Source: an uncultured Butyricicoccus sp. (lineage in GTDB: Bacteria; Bacillota; Clostridia; Oscillospirales; Butyricicoccaceae). From it: a stretch of DNA of 13,102 bases. How positions within the stretch are numbered: the first letter of the stretch is position 1; each line of letters begins with the position of its first letter. The position numbers and the translations under genes are program-made. The notes under the pieces are model-generated. The model saw only the letters and a list, made by a program, of their open reading frames with translations, had not been told where the DNA came from and did no database searches. Shown here one piece after another: positions 1-6,960 of this stretch. The DNA is taken from positions 1-13,102 of the forward strand of contig CAKTAV010000022.1 in assembly GCA_934532985.1 (NCBI GenBank), given 5' to 3'.

Positions 1-74
1 CGAGTGGCCAAAGGGGGCAGACTGTAAATCTGTTGTCAACGACTTCGGTGGTTCGAATCCACCACCTCCCACCA
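1..74 (+). tRNA. tRNA-Tyr (GTA), 5' end cut off by the window
   Basis: The anticodon arm is clear: stem GCAGA/TCTGT (17-21 with 29-33) closes a seven-base loop with anticodon GTA at 24-26, which decodes Tyr. A long variable arm follows, as expected for bacterial tRNA-Tyr. The T arm GGTGG-TTCGAAT-CCACC is intact. The 3' acceptor strand ACCTCCC, discriminator A71 and encoded CCA (72-74) are present. The 5' acceptor strand, expected GGGAGGT, lies just before base 1. Confidence 0.95.
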
Positions 75-80
75 AACAAT

Positions 81-114
81 AACCCGCTGAATCGCAATGG
101 TTCAGCGGGTTTTT
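81..114 (+). terminator. Rho-independent terminator after tRNA-Tyr
   Basis: An 11-bp perfect inverted repeat (AACCCGCTGAA at 81-91, TTCAGCGGGTT at 101-111) with a nine-base loop runs into a short T tract. It begins seven bases after the tRNA CCA end, so it ends the tRNA transcription unit. Confidence 0.9.
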
Positions 115-230
115 GCGATGCTTTTTTGGGGGACAATAGAGGTTCCCACAAGCATTATATGCTTTTTGTGCTTTACAGAAAGATGAGCGAAAAAGCATAT
201 GAGTTCATTGAAATTGATATAGCCTGCTAG

Positions 231-343
231 AAGGAAAAGGAGTAGACTAAGAGTGCGGTGAGAGCGAATGCACAGCAACCGCTTGGCATCCGGCGAAGAG
301 TAACGCTGCCGCAGAGAAAGAAGAAAATAGGAAGGGGTCAGAA
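231..343 (+). promoter_or_regulatory. Structured leader of the MATE gene, with T-box-like pieces
   Basis: About 230 bases separate the tRNA terminator from the MATE start, and no gene is visible there. The last 110 bases can form hairpins: GTGC (253-256) with GCAC (270-273), or alternatively GCGGT (255-259) with ACCGC (278-282), then CGGCG (291-295) with CGCTG (304-308). Two words, GGTGAGAG (257-264) and TTGGCATC (283-290), also occur in the distal stem I of the leuA T-box in this window. There is no T-box antiterminator consensus and no terminator, so a working T-box is not supported. It may be a T-box remnant or an unrelated leader. I could not identify a convincing promoter upstream of it. 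Confidence 0.35.
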
Positions 344-1693
344 ATGAAACTGATCAAAGAAAAACAATTTTACCGGACCTTCCTCATGCTGTGTCTGCCG
401 ATTGTGCTGCAAAATGTGATTTCACTCAGCGTCAACCTGACGGATAATTTAATGCTGGGACGGTACTCGGAAAGTGCACTTTCCGGTGTTACGGCGGTAA
501 ACCAAATCCAATTTATCTATCAGAATATTCTGATGGGTATCGGCGATGGTCTGGTGATTATCTCGGCACAGTATTGGGGGAAAAACGATACCGGCTCGAT
601 TCGGAAGGTATCCAGCGTCGCCATGCGGGCGGCGGTGATTTTGATGGCAGTGCTGTTTGCCGTTGTGTCGCTGTTTCCGTATCTGGTTGTCGGATTGTTC
701 ACGCCGGATCAGGCAATCATCACCGAGGGTGTCAGTTATCTGAATATCGTGCGCTTTACCTATCCATTCTTTTGCGTGACGACGATTCTGCTCGCGGTTT
801 TGCGGAGCACAGAAGTAGTACGCATTGCGTTTTATCTGTCACTAAGCACGCTGTGCATCAATTTTTGCATCAACTGGGTGCTGATTTACGGACGCTTTGG
901 TATGCCGCGTCTGGGCGCACGTGGCGCCGCGATTGGCACGCTGTGTGCGCGCGTTATCGAATGCGTGATTATCCTGCTGTACATTGCGAAAAAGGAAAAA
1001 AATCTGCACCTGCGCTTGGCAGACTTTCTGCATATCGATCACACCATTGCCAAGGACTATGTCCGTGTCTGTGCGCCGATTATCTTGGTACAGGCGCTGT
1101 GGGGTGTGAACACAGCGATGCAGACGGCAATTCTGGGTCATTTGACCTCCAGCGCGATTGCCGCCAACAGCATGGCGTCCAACCTGTTTCTGATCGTCAA
1201 GACCGTGGCAGTCGGCGCAGCCTCTACCGCGACGGTTATGATCGGCAAAGCCATTGGACGCGGCAATGTGGATGCGGTCAAACAGATGGCCAAAACGCTG
1301 CAGGTGCTGTTTGTCGGCATGGGCATCTGCTGCGGTATTGTGCTGTGGTTGCTGACCGAGCCGGTGCTGTCGCTGTACAGTTTCTCGAATGAGAGCCGTG
1401 AGCTGGCGCGTTCGTTCCTGCACATCCTGTGCATCGTCATGGTGGGCATGTCGTATCAGATGCCGACCAATGCCGGTATTATCAAGGGCGGAGGCGACAC
1501 GCGGTATACCATGCGGCTGGATCTGATCAGCATTTGGTGCATCGTCATTCCGCTGTCGTTTATCATGGCGTTTGTCGTCAAGGCCTCGCCGATTGTCGTC
1601 GTATGGTGCTTGAATCTGGATCAGCTGTTTAAGTGCGTACCGGCCTTTTTCAAGGTCAATTACGGCGATTGGATCAAAAAGCTCACGCGGTGA
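344..1693 (+). CDS. MATE family multidrug/cation efflux transporter
   Basis: The 449-residue product has the usual length and layout of MATE exporters. About twelve hydrophobic segments form two similar halves, with a short cytoplasmic N terminus (MKLIKEKQFYRTF) leading into helix 1. The first helix pair carries the typical 'LPIVLQN...VDN/TDNLMLG' pattern (here SVNLTDNLMLGRYS, about residues 29-42). The second half repeats it around residues 245-300. MATE proteins sit in the inner membrane and export cationic drugs or metabolites in exchange for Na+ or H+; this one's substrate cannot be read from sequence. The ATG follows an AGGAAGGGG ribosome site. The gene meets the amidohydrolase tail to tail with six bases between stop codons. 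No terminator is visible in that gap, so antisense overlap of the 3' ends is likely. Confidence 0.93.
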   Translation: MKLIKEKQFYRTFLMLCLPIVLQNVISLSVNLTDNLMLGRYSESALSGVTAVNQIQFIYQNILMGIGDGLVIISAQYWGKNDTGSIRKVSSVAMRAAVILMAVLFAVVSLFPYLVVGLFTPDQAIITEGVSYLNIVRFTYPFFCVTTILLAVLRSTEVVRIAFYLSLSTLCINFCINWVLIYGRFGMPRLGARGAAIGTLCARVIECVIILLYIAKKEKNLHLRLADFLHIDHTIAKDYVRVCAPIILVQALWGVNTAMQTAILGHLTSSAIAANSMASNLFLIVKTVAVGAASTATVMIGKAIGRGNVDAVKQMAKTLQVLFVGMGICCGIVLWLLTEPVLSLYSFSNESRELARSFLHILCIVMVGMSYQMPTNAGIIKGGGDTRYTMRLDLISIWCIVIPLSFIMAFVVKASPIVVVWCLNLDQLFKCVPAFFKVNYGDWIKKLTR

Positions 1694-1699
1694 GGTGGA

Positions 1700-2791
1700 T
1701 TACACAATTGTCTGCGCCGTGATAATGTTACAGAACGCCTGAATGGTCGGCTCGAGCAGAGCATCCGGATACTCATATCCGGAGGAATGTAGGGGAGCTT
1801 GCTGCTCTCCGACGCCGACACCGAAAAAAGCACCGCGGCAGCGATGTAAATACAGACTGAAGTCCTCACTCCAGCGCATGGGTTCGTCCAACGGCGTCCC
1901 ATGACAGGAGTTGAGGACTTTTTGTGCACAGACAGGATCATTTTCTGTGGAGGAAAAGATGTCCTGTTCCTCGATGTCAAGCTGAAGTCCATGCGCAGCG
2001 GCAAGCTCCTTCGCGTGCGACAAGATTGCCGTGTGCAGAGCGAGCAGATCGGCGTCGTGCTCGGCGCGCAGGGTCAGCCAGATTTCTGCGCGGGAGGCGG
2101 CAGAACCAAAGGTTTTTTCGCCCATGTGTACGCCGATCACAGTGGCAAAAGTGATGCCGGAGTATTGCGAGACATCACACAGCTTTGGCAGAGCGCACAG
2201 AAGAGCGCCGACGGCGGGAGCAGGGGAAACGCCCAGCTCGGGATAGGCGGCGTGGGTAGCCGCGCCGATAAAGCGGAGCGTCACGCCGCGGGAAGCGCAA
2301 GTAAACGTTCCAGGACGAATGAGTACCTGACCGAGTGGATATCCTGGAATGTTATGCTGACCATAGATTTCACCGACGGTTTCACGGTCGAACAGCGCAA
2401 GACAGCCCTCTGCACCGGAGCCGGTCTCCTCGGCGGGCTGAAACAGGAAAAAGACGCTGCGCCCGACGGTTTTTCCCTCCAGCGCCAGTGCTGCGCCGCA
2501 CAGAGCGGCGGAGTGTCCGTCGTGTCCGCACAGGTGGGCGAGTGTGCCGTCTGGTCCGGTGACGGCGTCAAAGTCTGCACGCAGGGCGATGCCGGGCAGG
2601 GAGCTTTCCGGCTCATAATGTGCCGCAACAAAGCCACCGCCGCAGTCATAGAGAGAAAGTGTGGTGTGCTCCTGCAAGAATTGTTTGAGCAGAGCCTTGG
2701 TTTTGTGCTCCTGTCCGGAAAATTCCGGATTGGCGTGCAGCAGCTGCCGCAGAGCCTGCACTTCGCGGAGCTGAGCAGGGGTGAGATTCAT
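1700..2791 (-). CDS. M20 family amidohydrolase (M20D, N-acyl-amino-acid/aminoacyl hydrolase type)
   Basis: This 363-residue metallohydrolase shows the M20D signature. RADFDAV (about 71-77) is followed by CGHDGHSAAL, whose Cys and His residues bind the metal pair. QPAEETGSGAEG carries the catalytic/metal Glu pair, and HNIPG and THAAYPELGVSP lie in the lid/dimerisation region. A late His (HSSGYEYPDALLEP) completes the site. Family members remove acyl groups from amino acids or cleave small amides (hippurate, N-acetyl-diaminopimelate, indoleacetyl-amino acids); the substrate here is open. It is slightly shorter than the usual 380-400 residues. The start is supported by GAAAGGAG nine bases upstream of ATG. 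It follows leuA on the same strand, but the leuA terminator lies between them, so it is either a readthrough gene or has an unseen promoter. The encoded metal ligands look intact. Confidence 0.88.
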   Translation of the reverse strand: MNLTPAQLREVQALRQLLHANPEFSGQEHKTKALLKQFLQEHTTLSLYDCGGGFVAAHYEPESSLPGIALRADFDAVTGPDGTLAHLCGHDGHSAALCGAALALEGKTVGRSVFFLFQPAEETGSGAEGCLALFDRETVGEIYGQHNIPGYPLGQVLIRPGTFTCASRGVTLRFIGAATHAAYPELGVSPAPAVGALLCALPKLCDVSQYSGITFATVIGVHMGEKTFGSAASRAEIWLTLRAEHDADLLALHTAILSHAKELAAAHGLQLDIEEQDIFSSTENDPVCAQKVLNSCHGTPLDEPMRWSEDFSLYLHRCRGAFFGVGVGEQQAPLHSSGYEYPDALLEPTIQAFCNIITAQTIV

Positions 2792-2816
2792 AGCAGTACT
2801 CCTTTCTATGGGAGAG

Positions 2817-2857
2817 AAAAAAGGTACGAAACCGGAGTTTCGGTCTCGTACCTTTTA
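2817..2857 (-). terminator. Terminator of leuA
   Basis: AAAAGGTACGA (2819-2829) pairs with TCGTACCTTTT (2846-2856), and an inner ACCG/CGGT stem extends the hairpin. Read on the minus strand it ends in CCTTTTTTCTC, a usable U tract. It starts 15 bases after the leuA stop and just before the amidohydrolase ribosome site, so it separates the two minus-strand genes. Confidence 0.85.
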
Positions 2858-2871
2858 GGTGGGTCAGTGGT

Positions 2872-4581
2872 TTAGTTATTCTGAGTTTCTTCTTCGAGGT
2901 GGTGCTCCCATGCCTTGCCGCGGTTGATGGCGCAGAGGATACCCTTGATGGAGGCCATCGAGATGTTATGGTCGATGCCGACGCCAAAGACATTGTGTCC
3001 GTCCTTGGTGCGCAGCTGGATATATGCGACTGCCTGCGAGTCCGAACCCGTGCTGATCGCGTGCTCCTTGTAGTCGATGAACTCATAGCGATCCATGCGC
3101 TCGCCGCGAATCGCGTTGAAGAACGCGTCGATCGGGCCGTTGCCGTCGCCGGTAACCTCAAAGATCGTATCCTTGTGCTGAAGCTTGCCGTAGAAGTGCG
3201 AGTGCGCCACGCCGTCCTGTACGTCGGCGTTTAGCTTGTTGCTGATCAGGCGGTATGGGCCGTCCACTGAAAGATAGGCCTTTTTGAACAGATCAAAGAT
3301 GATATCCGGCTTGAGCTCGACGCCTTCCTTGTCAGACTCGTGCTGGACGATTTCGCCGAACTCAGCGTGCATCGCCTTCGGCATATCGAAGCCGAACTTG
3401 TGGTTCATGATAAAGGCAGCGCCGCCCTTGCCGGACTGCGAGTTGATGCGAACCGGCTCGTAAGCACAGCCCAGATCCTCCGGATTGATCGGCAGATACG
3501 GAACCATCCACTTGGAGGTGTGCTTTTCCTGCATGTAGTTGAAGCCCTTGTTGATGGCGTCCTGATGGCTGCCGGAGAAGGCGGTAAAGACCAGATCACC
3601 GGCATACGGCTGACGCTCCGGAACCTTCATCTTGGTGCAGCGCTCGTACATGGAGATGATGCGATCCATATGGCTGAAGTCCAGCTCCGGATCCACGCCC
3701 TGTACATACATATTCAGAGCAAGCGTAATCAGGTCGACGTTGCCGGTGCGCTCACCGTTGCCGAACAGACAGGCCTCGACACGCTCTGCGCCAGCCAGCA
3801 GGCCGGCTTCTGCCGTGGCGACACCGCAGCCGCGGTCGTTGTGCGGATGCAGCGAGATAATCGCGCGCTCACGGCCCGGCAGCGTGCGGATGAAGTATTC
3901 CATCTCATCGGCAAACTGGTTCGGCATGCAGTTCTCCACCGTGGTCGGCAGATTTAGGATGACGCGGTGGTCGGCGTCGGCGTGCAGATGATCCAGTACC
4001 GCGGCGCAGATTTCCACGGCGGCGTCCATCTCCGTGCCCATGAAGGACTCCGGCGAGTACTGATAGCGCAGATCCATGCCGGATTCGATGATCGGCTGTG
4101 CCATCTCGTAAATCAGGTCAGCGGCATCGACGGCGATTTTCTTGACGCCCTCGACATCCGTGCGGAATACGACCTCGCGCTGCAAGGTAGAGGTGGAATT
4201 ATAAAAATGAATGATGACGTGCTTGGCACCCTGAATAGCCTCAAAGGTCTTTTTGATCAGATGCGGGCGCGCCTGTACCAAAACCTGAATGGTGACGTCA
4301 TCCGGAATATGACCGCCCTCAATCAGCTCGCGGCAGATTTCATAGTCGGTATCCGATGCGGACGGGAAGCCGATTTCGATTTCCTTCACGCCGATTTCAT
4401 CGACGAGCATATGGAACATTTCCAGTTTCTCGGTCATGTTCATCGGGTCAATCAGCGCCTGATTGCCGTCGCGCAGGTCAACGGAGCACCACTCCGGTGC
4501 CTTGGTGATAACGTTGTCCGGCCAAGTGCGGTTTTCAATCGGCTGTGGGACAAACGGGATATACTTTTCGTAGCCTTTCAT
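2872..4581 (-). CDS. leuA: 2-isopropylmalate synthase (long, LeuA type 2)
   Basis: It condenses acetyl-CoA with 2-ketoisovalerate to 2-isopropylmalate, the first committed step of leucine synthesis. The 569-residue product has the long LeuA form. The TIM-barrel catalytic domain carries DLRDGNQAL (35-43), where Arg and Asp act in catalysis and metal binding. It also has the metal-binding HPHNDRG (245-251) and GNGERTGN (274-281). The C-terminal 160 residues correspond to the LeuA allosteric dimerisation domain (leucine feedback). Residues 1-30 (MKGYEKYIPF..) match the N-terminal extension of this subtype. I chose ATG 4581, not the upstream in-frame ATG at 4731. GGAGGA lies just before 4581, while the longer frame would translate the T-box and terminator. 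It is controlled by the T-box leader upstream, as expected for an amino-acid synthesis gene. Confidence 0.96.
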   Translation of the reverse strand: MKGYEKYIPFVPQPIENRTWPDNVITKAPEWCSVDLRDGNQALIDPMNMTEKLEMFHMLVDEIGVKEIEIGFPSASDTDYEICRELIEGGHIPDDVTIQVLVQARPHLIKKTFEAIQGAKHVIIHFYNSTSTLQREVVFRTDVEGVKKIAVDAADLIYEMAQPIIESGMDLRYQYSPESFMGTEMDAAVEICAAVLDHLHADADHRVILNLPTTVENCMPNQFADEMEYFIRTLPGRERAIISLHPHNDRGCGVATAEAGLLAGAERVEACLFGNGERTGNVDLITLALNMYVQGVDPELDFSHMDRIISMYERCTKMKVPERQPYAGDLVFTAFSGSHQDAINKGFNYMQEKHTSKWMVPYLPINPEDLGCAYEPVRINSQSGKGGAAFIMNHKFGFDMPKAMHAEFGEIVQHESDKEGVELKPDIIFDLFKKAYLSVDGPYRLISNKLNADVQDGVAHSHFYGKLQHKDTIFEVTGDGNGPIDAFFNAIRGERMDRYEFIDYKEHAISTGSDSQAVAYIQLRTKDGHNVFGVGIDHNISMASIKGILCAINRGKAWEHHLEEETQNN

Positions 4582-4623
4582 GATGATGATTCCTCCAAAA
4601 TAAAAATCTTTGAGGGTGACAGG

Positions 4624-4665
4624 ACAAAAGAAAAACGCCCAAGACCCTCGACAGGTCAGGGACGT
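4624..4665 (-). terminator. Regulated terminator of the leuA T-box
   Basis: On the minus strand ACGTCC pairs with GGGCGT (4660-4665 with 4635-4640), and GACC pairs with GGTC above a small internal loop. A run TTTTTCTTTT follows. It lies directly after the T-box sequence, so the antiterminator and this hairpin compete in the usual way. It is 43 bases before the leuA ATG. Confidence 0.88.
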
Positions 4666-4901
4666 CAAAACAACGTGGTACCACCCTGGTTCAGTCATTG
4701 TTTGGCAATGACCCTCAGCAGCCTCCAACAAGGCCGTGACCGATAACGAGGTCAGACGGACAACCCTACTGCGATATGGTTCGGGCGGTCAACTCTGGGA
4801 ACAGTTATCCATACAAGATGCCAACCGTCTCTCACCAACCGACGGCTCTCTGAATCAACATCAGGTATCTTTCTTCCCTTCACGGTTTTTCTGGGATTCT
4901 A
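4624..4901 (-). promoter_or_regulatory. T-box leader of leuA (tRNA-sensing antitermination)
   Basis: On the minus strand the leader has all main T-box parts. Stem I has the AGAGAGCC bulge and the GGTGAGAG terminal loop (4829-4836). Its base is GGGAA pairing with TTCCC around the specifier loop. The invariant T-box AGGGTGGTACCACG lies at 4674-4687, followed by an intrinsic terminator. Uncharged tRNA would pair with the specifier and the T-box bulge and prevent termination. The 3' side of the specifier loop reads GGATAACTG before TTCCC. CTG (Leu) is the sensible reading given the gene, but its placement next to TTCCC, without the usual following purine, leaves the assignment unsure. Confidence 0.92.
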
Positions 4902-4907
4902 TTGACG

Positions 4908-4936
4908 ATTATAAAGAAAACAAAGGCGTTTGTCAA
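4908..4936 (-). promoter_or_regulatory. Sigma-A promoter of the leuA T-box transcript
   Basis: A perfect consensus pair on the minus strand: TTGACA (4931-4936) and TATAAT (4908-4913) with a 17-bp spacer. Transcription should start near 4901, giving a leader of about 320 nt before leuA. Confidence 0.93.
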
Positions 4937-4985
4937 TACATGGACAGGGAACAAAACTGCACAAAAATACCGGCGGGTGGTGCAG

Positions 4986-5015
4986 TTGACAGGAGATACA
5001 GCGCGGGCTTACAAT
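4986..5015 (+). promoter_or_regulatory. Sigma-A promoter for the DUF4250-pepT-DUF4186 group
   Basis: TTGACA (4986-4991) and TACAAT (5010-5015) with an 18-bp spacer. It points away from the leuA promoter. The two -35 elements are 49 bases apart, back to back. The start should be near 5022, about 20 bases before the DUF4250 ATG. Confidence 0.75.
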
Positions 5016-5042
5016 ACGGACAGAATAGCAAGGAGGACTGTT

Positions 5043-5216
5043 ATGTTACCGAAAGATCCGATGATTTTACTAAGCTATGTAAATATGAAGCTGCGGGATA
5101 ACTATTCCTCGCTGGGGCATCTGTGTGAGGACTTGGATGTGGATCAGCAGGCGCTGTGTGAAACGCTGGGTGCGGTGAACTATACCTATCAGCCGGAGCG
5201 CAATCAGTTTGTATAA
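5043..5216 (+). CDS. DUF4250 family small protein
   Basis: A 57-residue protein that I recognise as DUF4250 from its pattern: MLPKDPMILLSYVNMKLRD at the start, then an acidic helix-rich middle (CEDLDVDQQALCETL) and the ending YQPERNQFV. Function is unknown in this family. The composition and pattern (short helix, turn, helix) suggest a compact helical domain. ATG 5043 is chosen over an in-frame start at 4902, because AAGGAGG lies eight bases before it. The promoter at 4986-5015 would also cut off a longer form. It is followed by pepT after 25 bases, with no terminator, so they are probably co-transcribed. Confidence 0.88.
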   Translation: MLPKDPMILLSYVNMKLRDNYSSLGHLCEDLDVDQQALCETLGAVNYTYQPERNQFV

Positions 5217-5241
5217 GAAAATGGCTTAGGAGGAATACCAT

Positions 5242-6471
5242 ATGAACGCACAGGATCGACTGCTGCGATATGTTGTTGTAAATACAGAGAGCAAAGAGAA
5301 TGCGGACCAAACACCGTCTACCTCGTGCCAGATGGCGTTTGCCAAGCTGCTGGCAGAAGAGATGCGGGAGTTGGGCTTGTCTGATGTGTATACGGATGAG
5401 CATGCGTATGTGTATGGTGTGCTTCCGGCGACAGCGGGAAAAGAAAACTGCCCGTGTGTCGGCTGGATTGCTCATTTGGATACGGTGGATGAGCTGGGCG
5501 TGCAGCCGATTCATCCGCGGGTTGTGAAGGACTATGACGGCGGCGCGGTCCAGCTGGGTACAAGCGGACGGGAATTGACACCGGAGCAGTTTCCAGATTT
5601 GAAGAATGCGATTGGAAAAACGCTGATTACAACCGACGGCACGTCGATTCTCGGTGCGGATGATAAGGCGGGTATCGCGGCAATTATAACCGCTTGTGAA
5701 TGGCTGCAACAGGAGGACATTCCGCACGGACGCATTGCAATTTGCTTTACGCCGGATGAGGAAATCGGTCATGGCGCATCTCTGCTGGATCTCGAGCGAT
5801 TTGGCGCGTCGGTCGCATACACAGTGGACGGCAGCGCCCCGTGGGAGGTTGAGTACGAAACCTTTAACGCGGCAAAGGCAGAGTGGAATATTACCGGCGT
5901 GTCCGTCCATCCGGGCGAGGCCAAGGGGCGTATGGTCAACGCGCTGCTGGTCGGCATGGAGATCAATTCCATGCTCCCGAAGGAGGAGATTCCGGCGAAA
6001 ACCGAGGGATACGAGGGCTTTTACCATCTGTGCGGTATGAGCGGCGGGGTGGACGCAGCTCAGCTGTCGTATATCCTGCGCGACCACGACGCGAATAAGC
6101 TGAAACAGAAAAAGCAGCGTATGCGCGAGATCGAGCGCAAGATCAACCAGACCTATGGAGAGGGGACGGCGACGCTGCGCTTGCAGGATCAGTATCGCAA
6201 CATGGCGGAGATCATCGCACAGCATCCGGAGGTGGTGGAGCGCGCGAATGCGGCGATTCGACAGGCCGGAATGAAGCCGGTGTCCAATCCGGTGCGCGGC
6301 GGCACTGACGGCTCACAGCTGTCATTCCGCGGCTTGCCGTGTCCGAATTTGGGAACCGGAGCCTATGCACTGCATGGCCCGTATGAGCATGTTATCGTCG
6401 AGCAGCTCCATGCCGTCGTTCAAATGCTAGTGTATCTGGCGGAGGAGTATGCGCAAGATGGCGACAATTGA
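5242..6471 (+). CDS. pepT: Peptidase T (tripeptide aminopeptidase, M20B)
   Basis: A cytoplasmic dizinc aminopeptidase that releases the N-terminal residue from tripeptides. At 409 residues it matches the family length. The metal and catalytic residues of PepT line up well: H78 and D80 in AHLDTVDE, D140 in GADDKAG, E173-E174 in PDEEIGHGA, D195 in YTVDG and H378 in YALHGPYEH. Other PepT hallmarks are EGYEGFYHL (255-263) in the lid domain and RGGTDGS (352-358). ATG 5242 follows TAGGAGGAATACC. It is the middle gene of a three-gene plus-strand group, and its last 23 bases overlap the next reading frame. The link with DUF4250 suggests general peptide salvage, but nothing in the sequence shows induction by peptides. 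Confidence 0.96.
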   Translation: MNAQDRLLRYVVVNTESKENADQTPSTSCQMAFAKLLAEEMRELGLSDVYTDEHAYVYGVLPATAGKENCPCVGWIAHLDTVDELGVQPIHPRVVKDYDGGAVQLGTSGRELTPEQFPDLKNAIGKTLITTDGTSILGADDKAGIAAIITACEWLQQEDIPHGRIAICFTPDEEIGHGASLLDLERFGASVAYTVDGSAPWEVEYETFNAAKAEWNITGVSVHPGEAKGRMVNALLVGMEINSMLPKEEIPAKTEGYEGFYHLCGMSGGVDAAQLSYILRDHDANKLKQKKQRMREIERKINQTYGEGTATLRLQDQYRNMAEIIAQHPEVVERANAAIRQAGMKPVSNPVRGGTDGSQLSFRGLPCPNLGTGAYALHGPYEHVIVEQLHAVVQMLVYLAEEYAQDGDN

Positions 6472-6826
6472 CGAGGCCTTGGAACGGCTGCGGCACTCGG
6501 ATTTTCGTGCGCGGTTTCATCTGTCGGAAAAGGACAAGGCCTATGTCCGTGAGAAAGGCATGGCGACGATACAGCGGCATGCGGAGGACTTTGTGCGGAC
6601 ACGGCTTGCTCCGGCGTATCCGCCGAACGACGGAAAACAGACGCCGATGCGCGGACATCCGGTTTTTCTCGCGCAGCACGCCTGTGCCTGCTGCTGCCGC
6701 GGCTGTCTGAATAAATGGTATCATGTGCCGAAGGGTATTGCGCTGTCGCAGCAGAACCAGCGCAGTATAGTTTGCCTGCTGATGGCATGGATTGCGCGGG
6801 AGATGCAGGATAGTGGAAGAGGATGA
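6449..6826 (+). CDS. DUF4186 family protein
   Basis: A 125-residue protein that I recognise as DUF4186 by its centre, DGKQTPMRGHPVFLAQHACACCCRGCLNKW, read as successive short motifs: GKQTPMRGHPVF, AQHA, a cysteine cluster, then the KWY/HVPKG segment. The cysteines and histidines (H69, H76, C78, C80-C82, C85 by count from the first Met) could bind a metal; that is inference. Function is unknown. Two starts are possible. ATG 6449 overlaps the end of pepT and has GGAGG only three bases away. ATG 6458 (MATIDEALERL) has the same GGAGG twelve bases away. Overlap with pepT points to translational coupling. A terminator follows. Confidence 0.85.
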   Translation: MRKMATIDEALERLRHSDFRARFHLSEKDKAYVREKGMATIQRHAEDFVRTRLAPAYPPNDGKQTPMRGHPVFLAQHACACCCRGCLNKWYHVPKGIALSQQNQRSIVCLLMAWIAREMQDSGRG

Positions 6827-6834
6827 AAGAAAGG

Positions 6835-6863
6835 GCTGACCGAAGAGAGTAGGTCAGCTTTTT
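6835..6863 (+). terminator. Terminator after DUF4186
   Basis: GCTGACC (6835-6841) pairs with GGTCAGC (6852-6858) across a ten-base loop and is followed by TTTTT. It closes the DUF4250-pepT-DUF4186 transcription unit. Confidence 0.85.
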
Positions 6864-6897
6864 ATATAGAAGATGGACATAGCGCCGCTTGTTTCGG

Positions 6898-6927
6898 TTG
6901 ACAACCGCGTGACAGACAGAGTAAAAT
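6898..6927 (+). promoter_or_regulatory. Promoter of DUF4317-WbqC
   Basis: TTGACA (6898-6903) lies 18 bp before TAAAAT (6922-6927). A perfect TATAAT is also present at 6939-6944, but with no good -35 at the right distance. Either could be used; the first pair has both elements. Confidence 0.6.
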
Positions 6928-6960
6928 TGGTTCATTGCTATAATAGGAAGGAAACATGGG

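Noticed and set aside
33..230. 65-residue open frame starting inside tRNA-Tyr
   Set aside because: It runs through the tRNA and its terminator and has no ribosome site.
924..940. TTGGCACG-like sigma-54 match inside the MATE gene
   Set aside because: The -12 part reads TGTGC rather than TTGC, and it lies within a coding region with no gene start behind it.
1901..2875. Long plus-strand frame antisense to the M20 amidohydrolase
   Set aside because: It is a shadow of the minus-strand gene: the opposite strand encodes all the M20 motifs, and this frame shows no recognisable family.
4582..4731. In-frame 50-residue N-terminal extension of leuA
   Set aside because: It would translate the T-box and terminator. 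ATG 4581 has GGAGGA directly upstream and matches the family N terminus.
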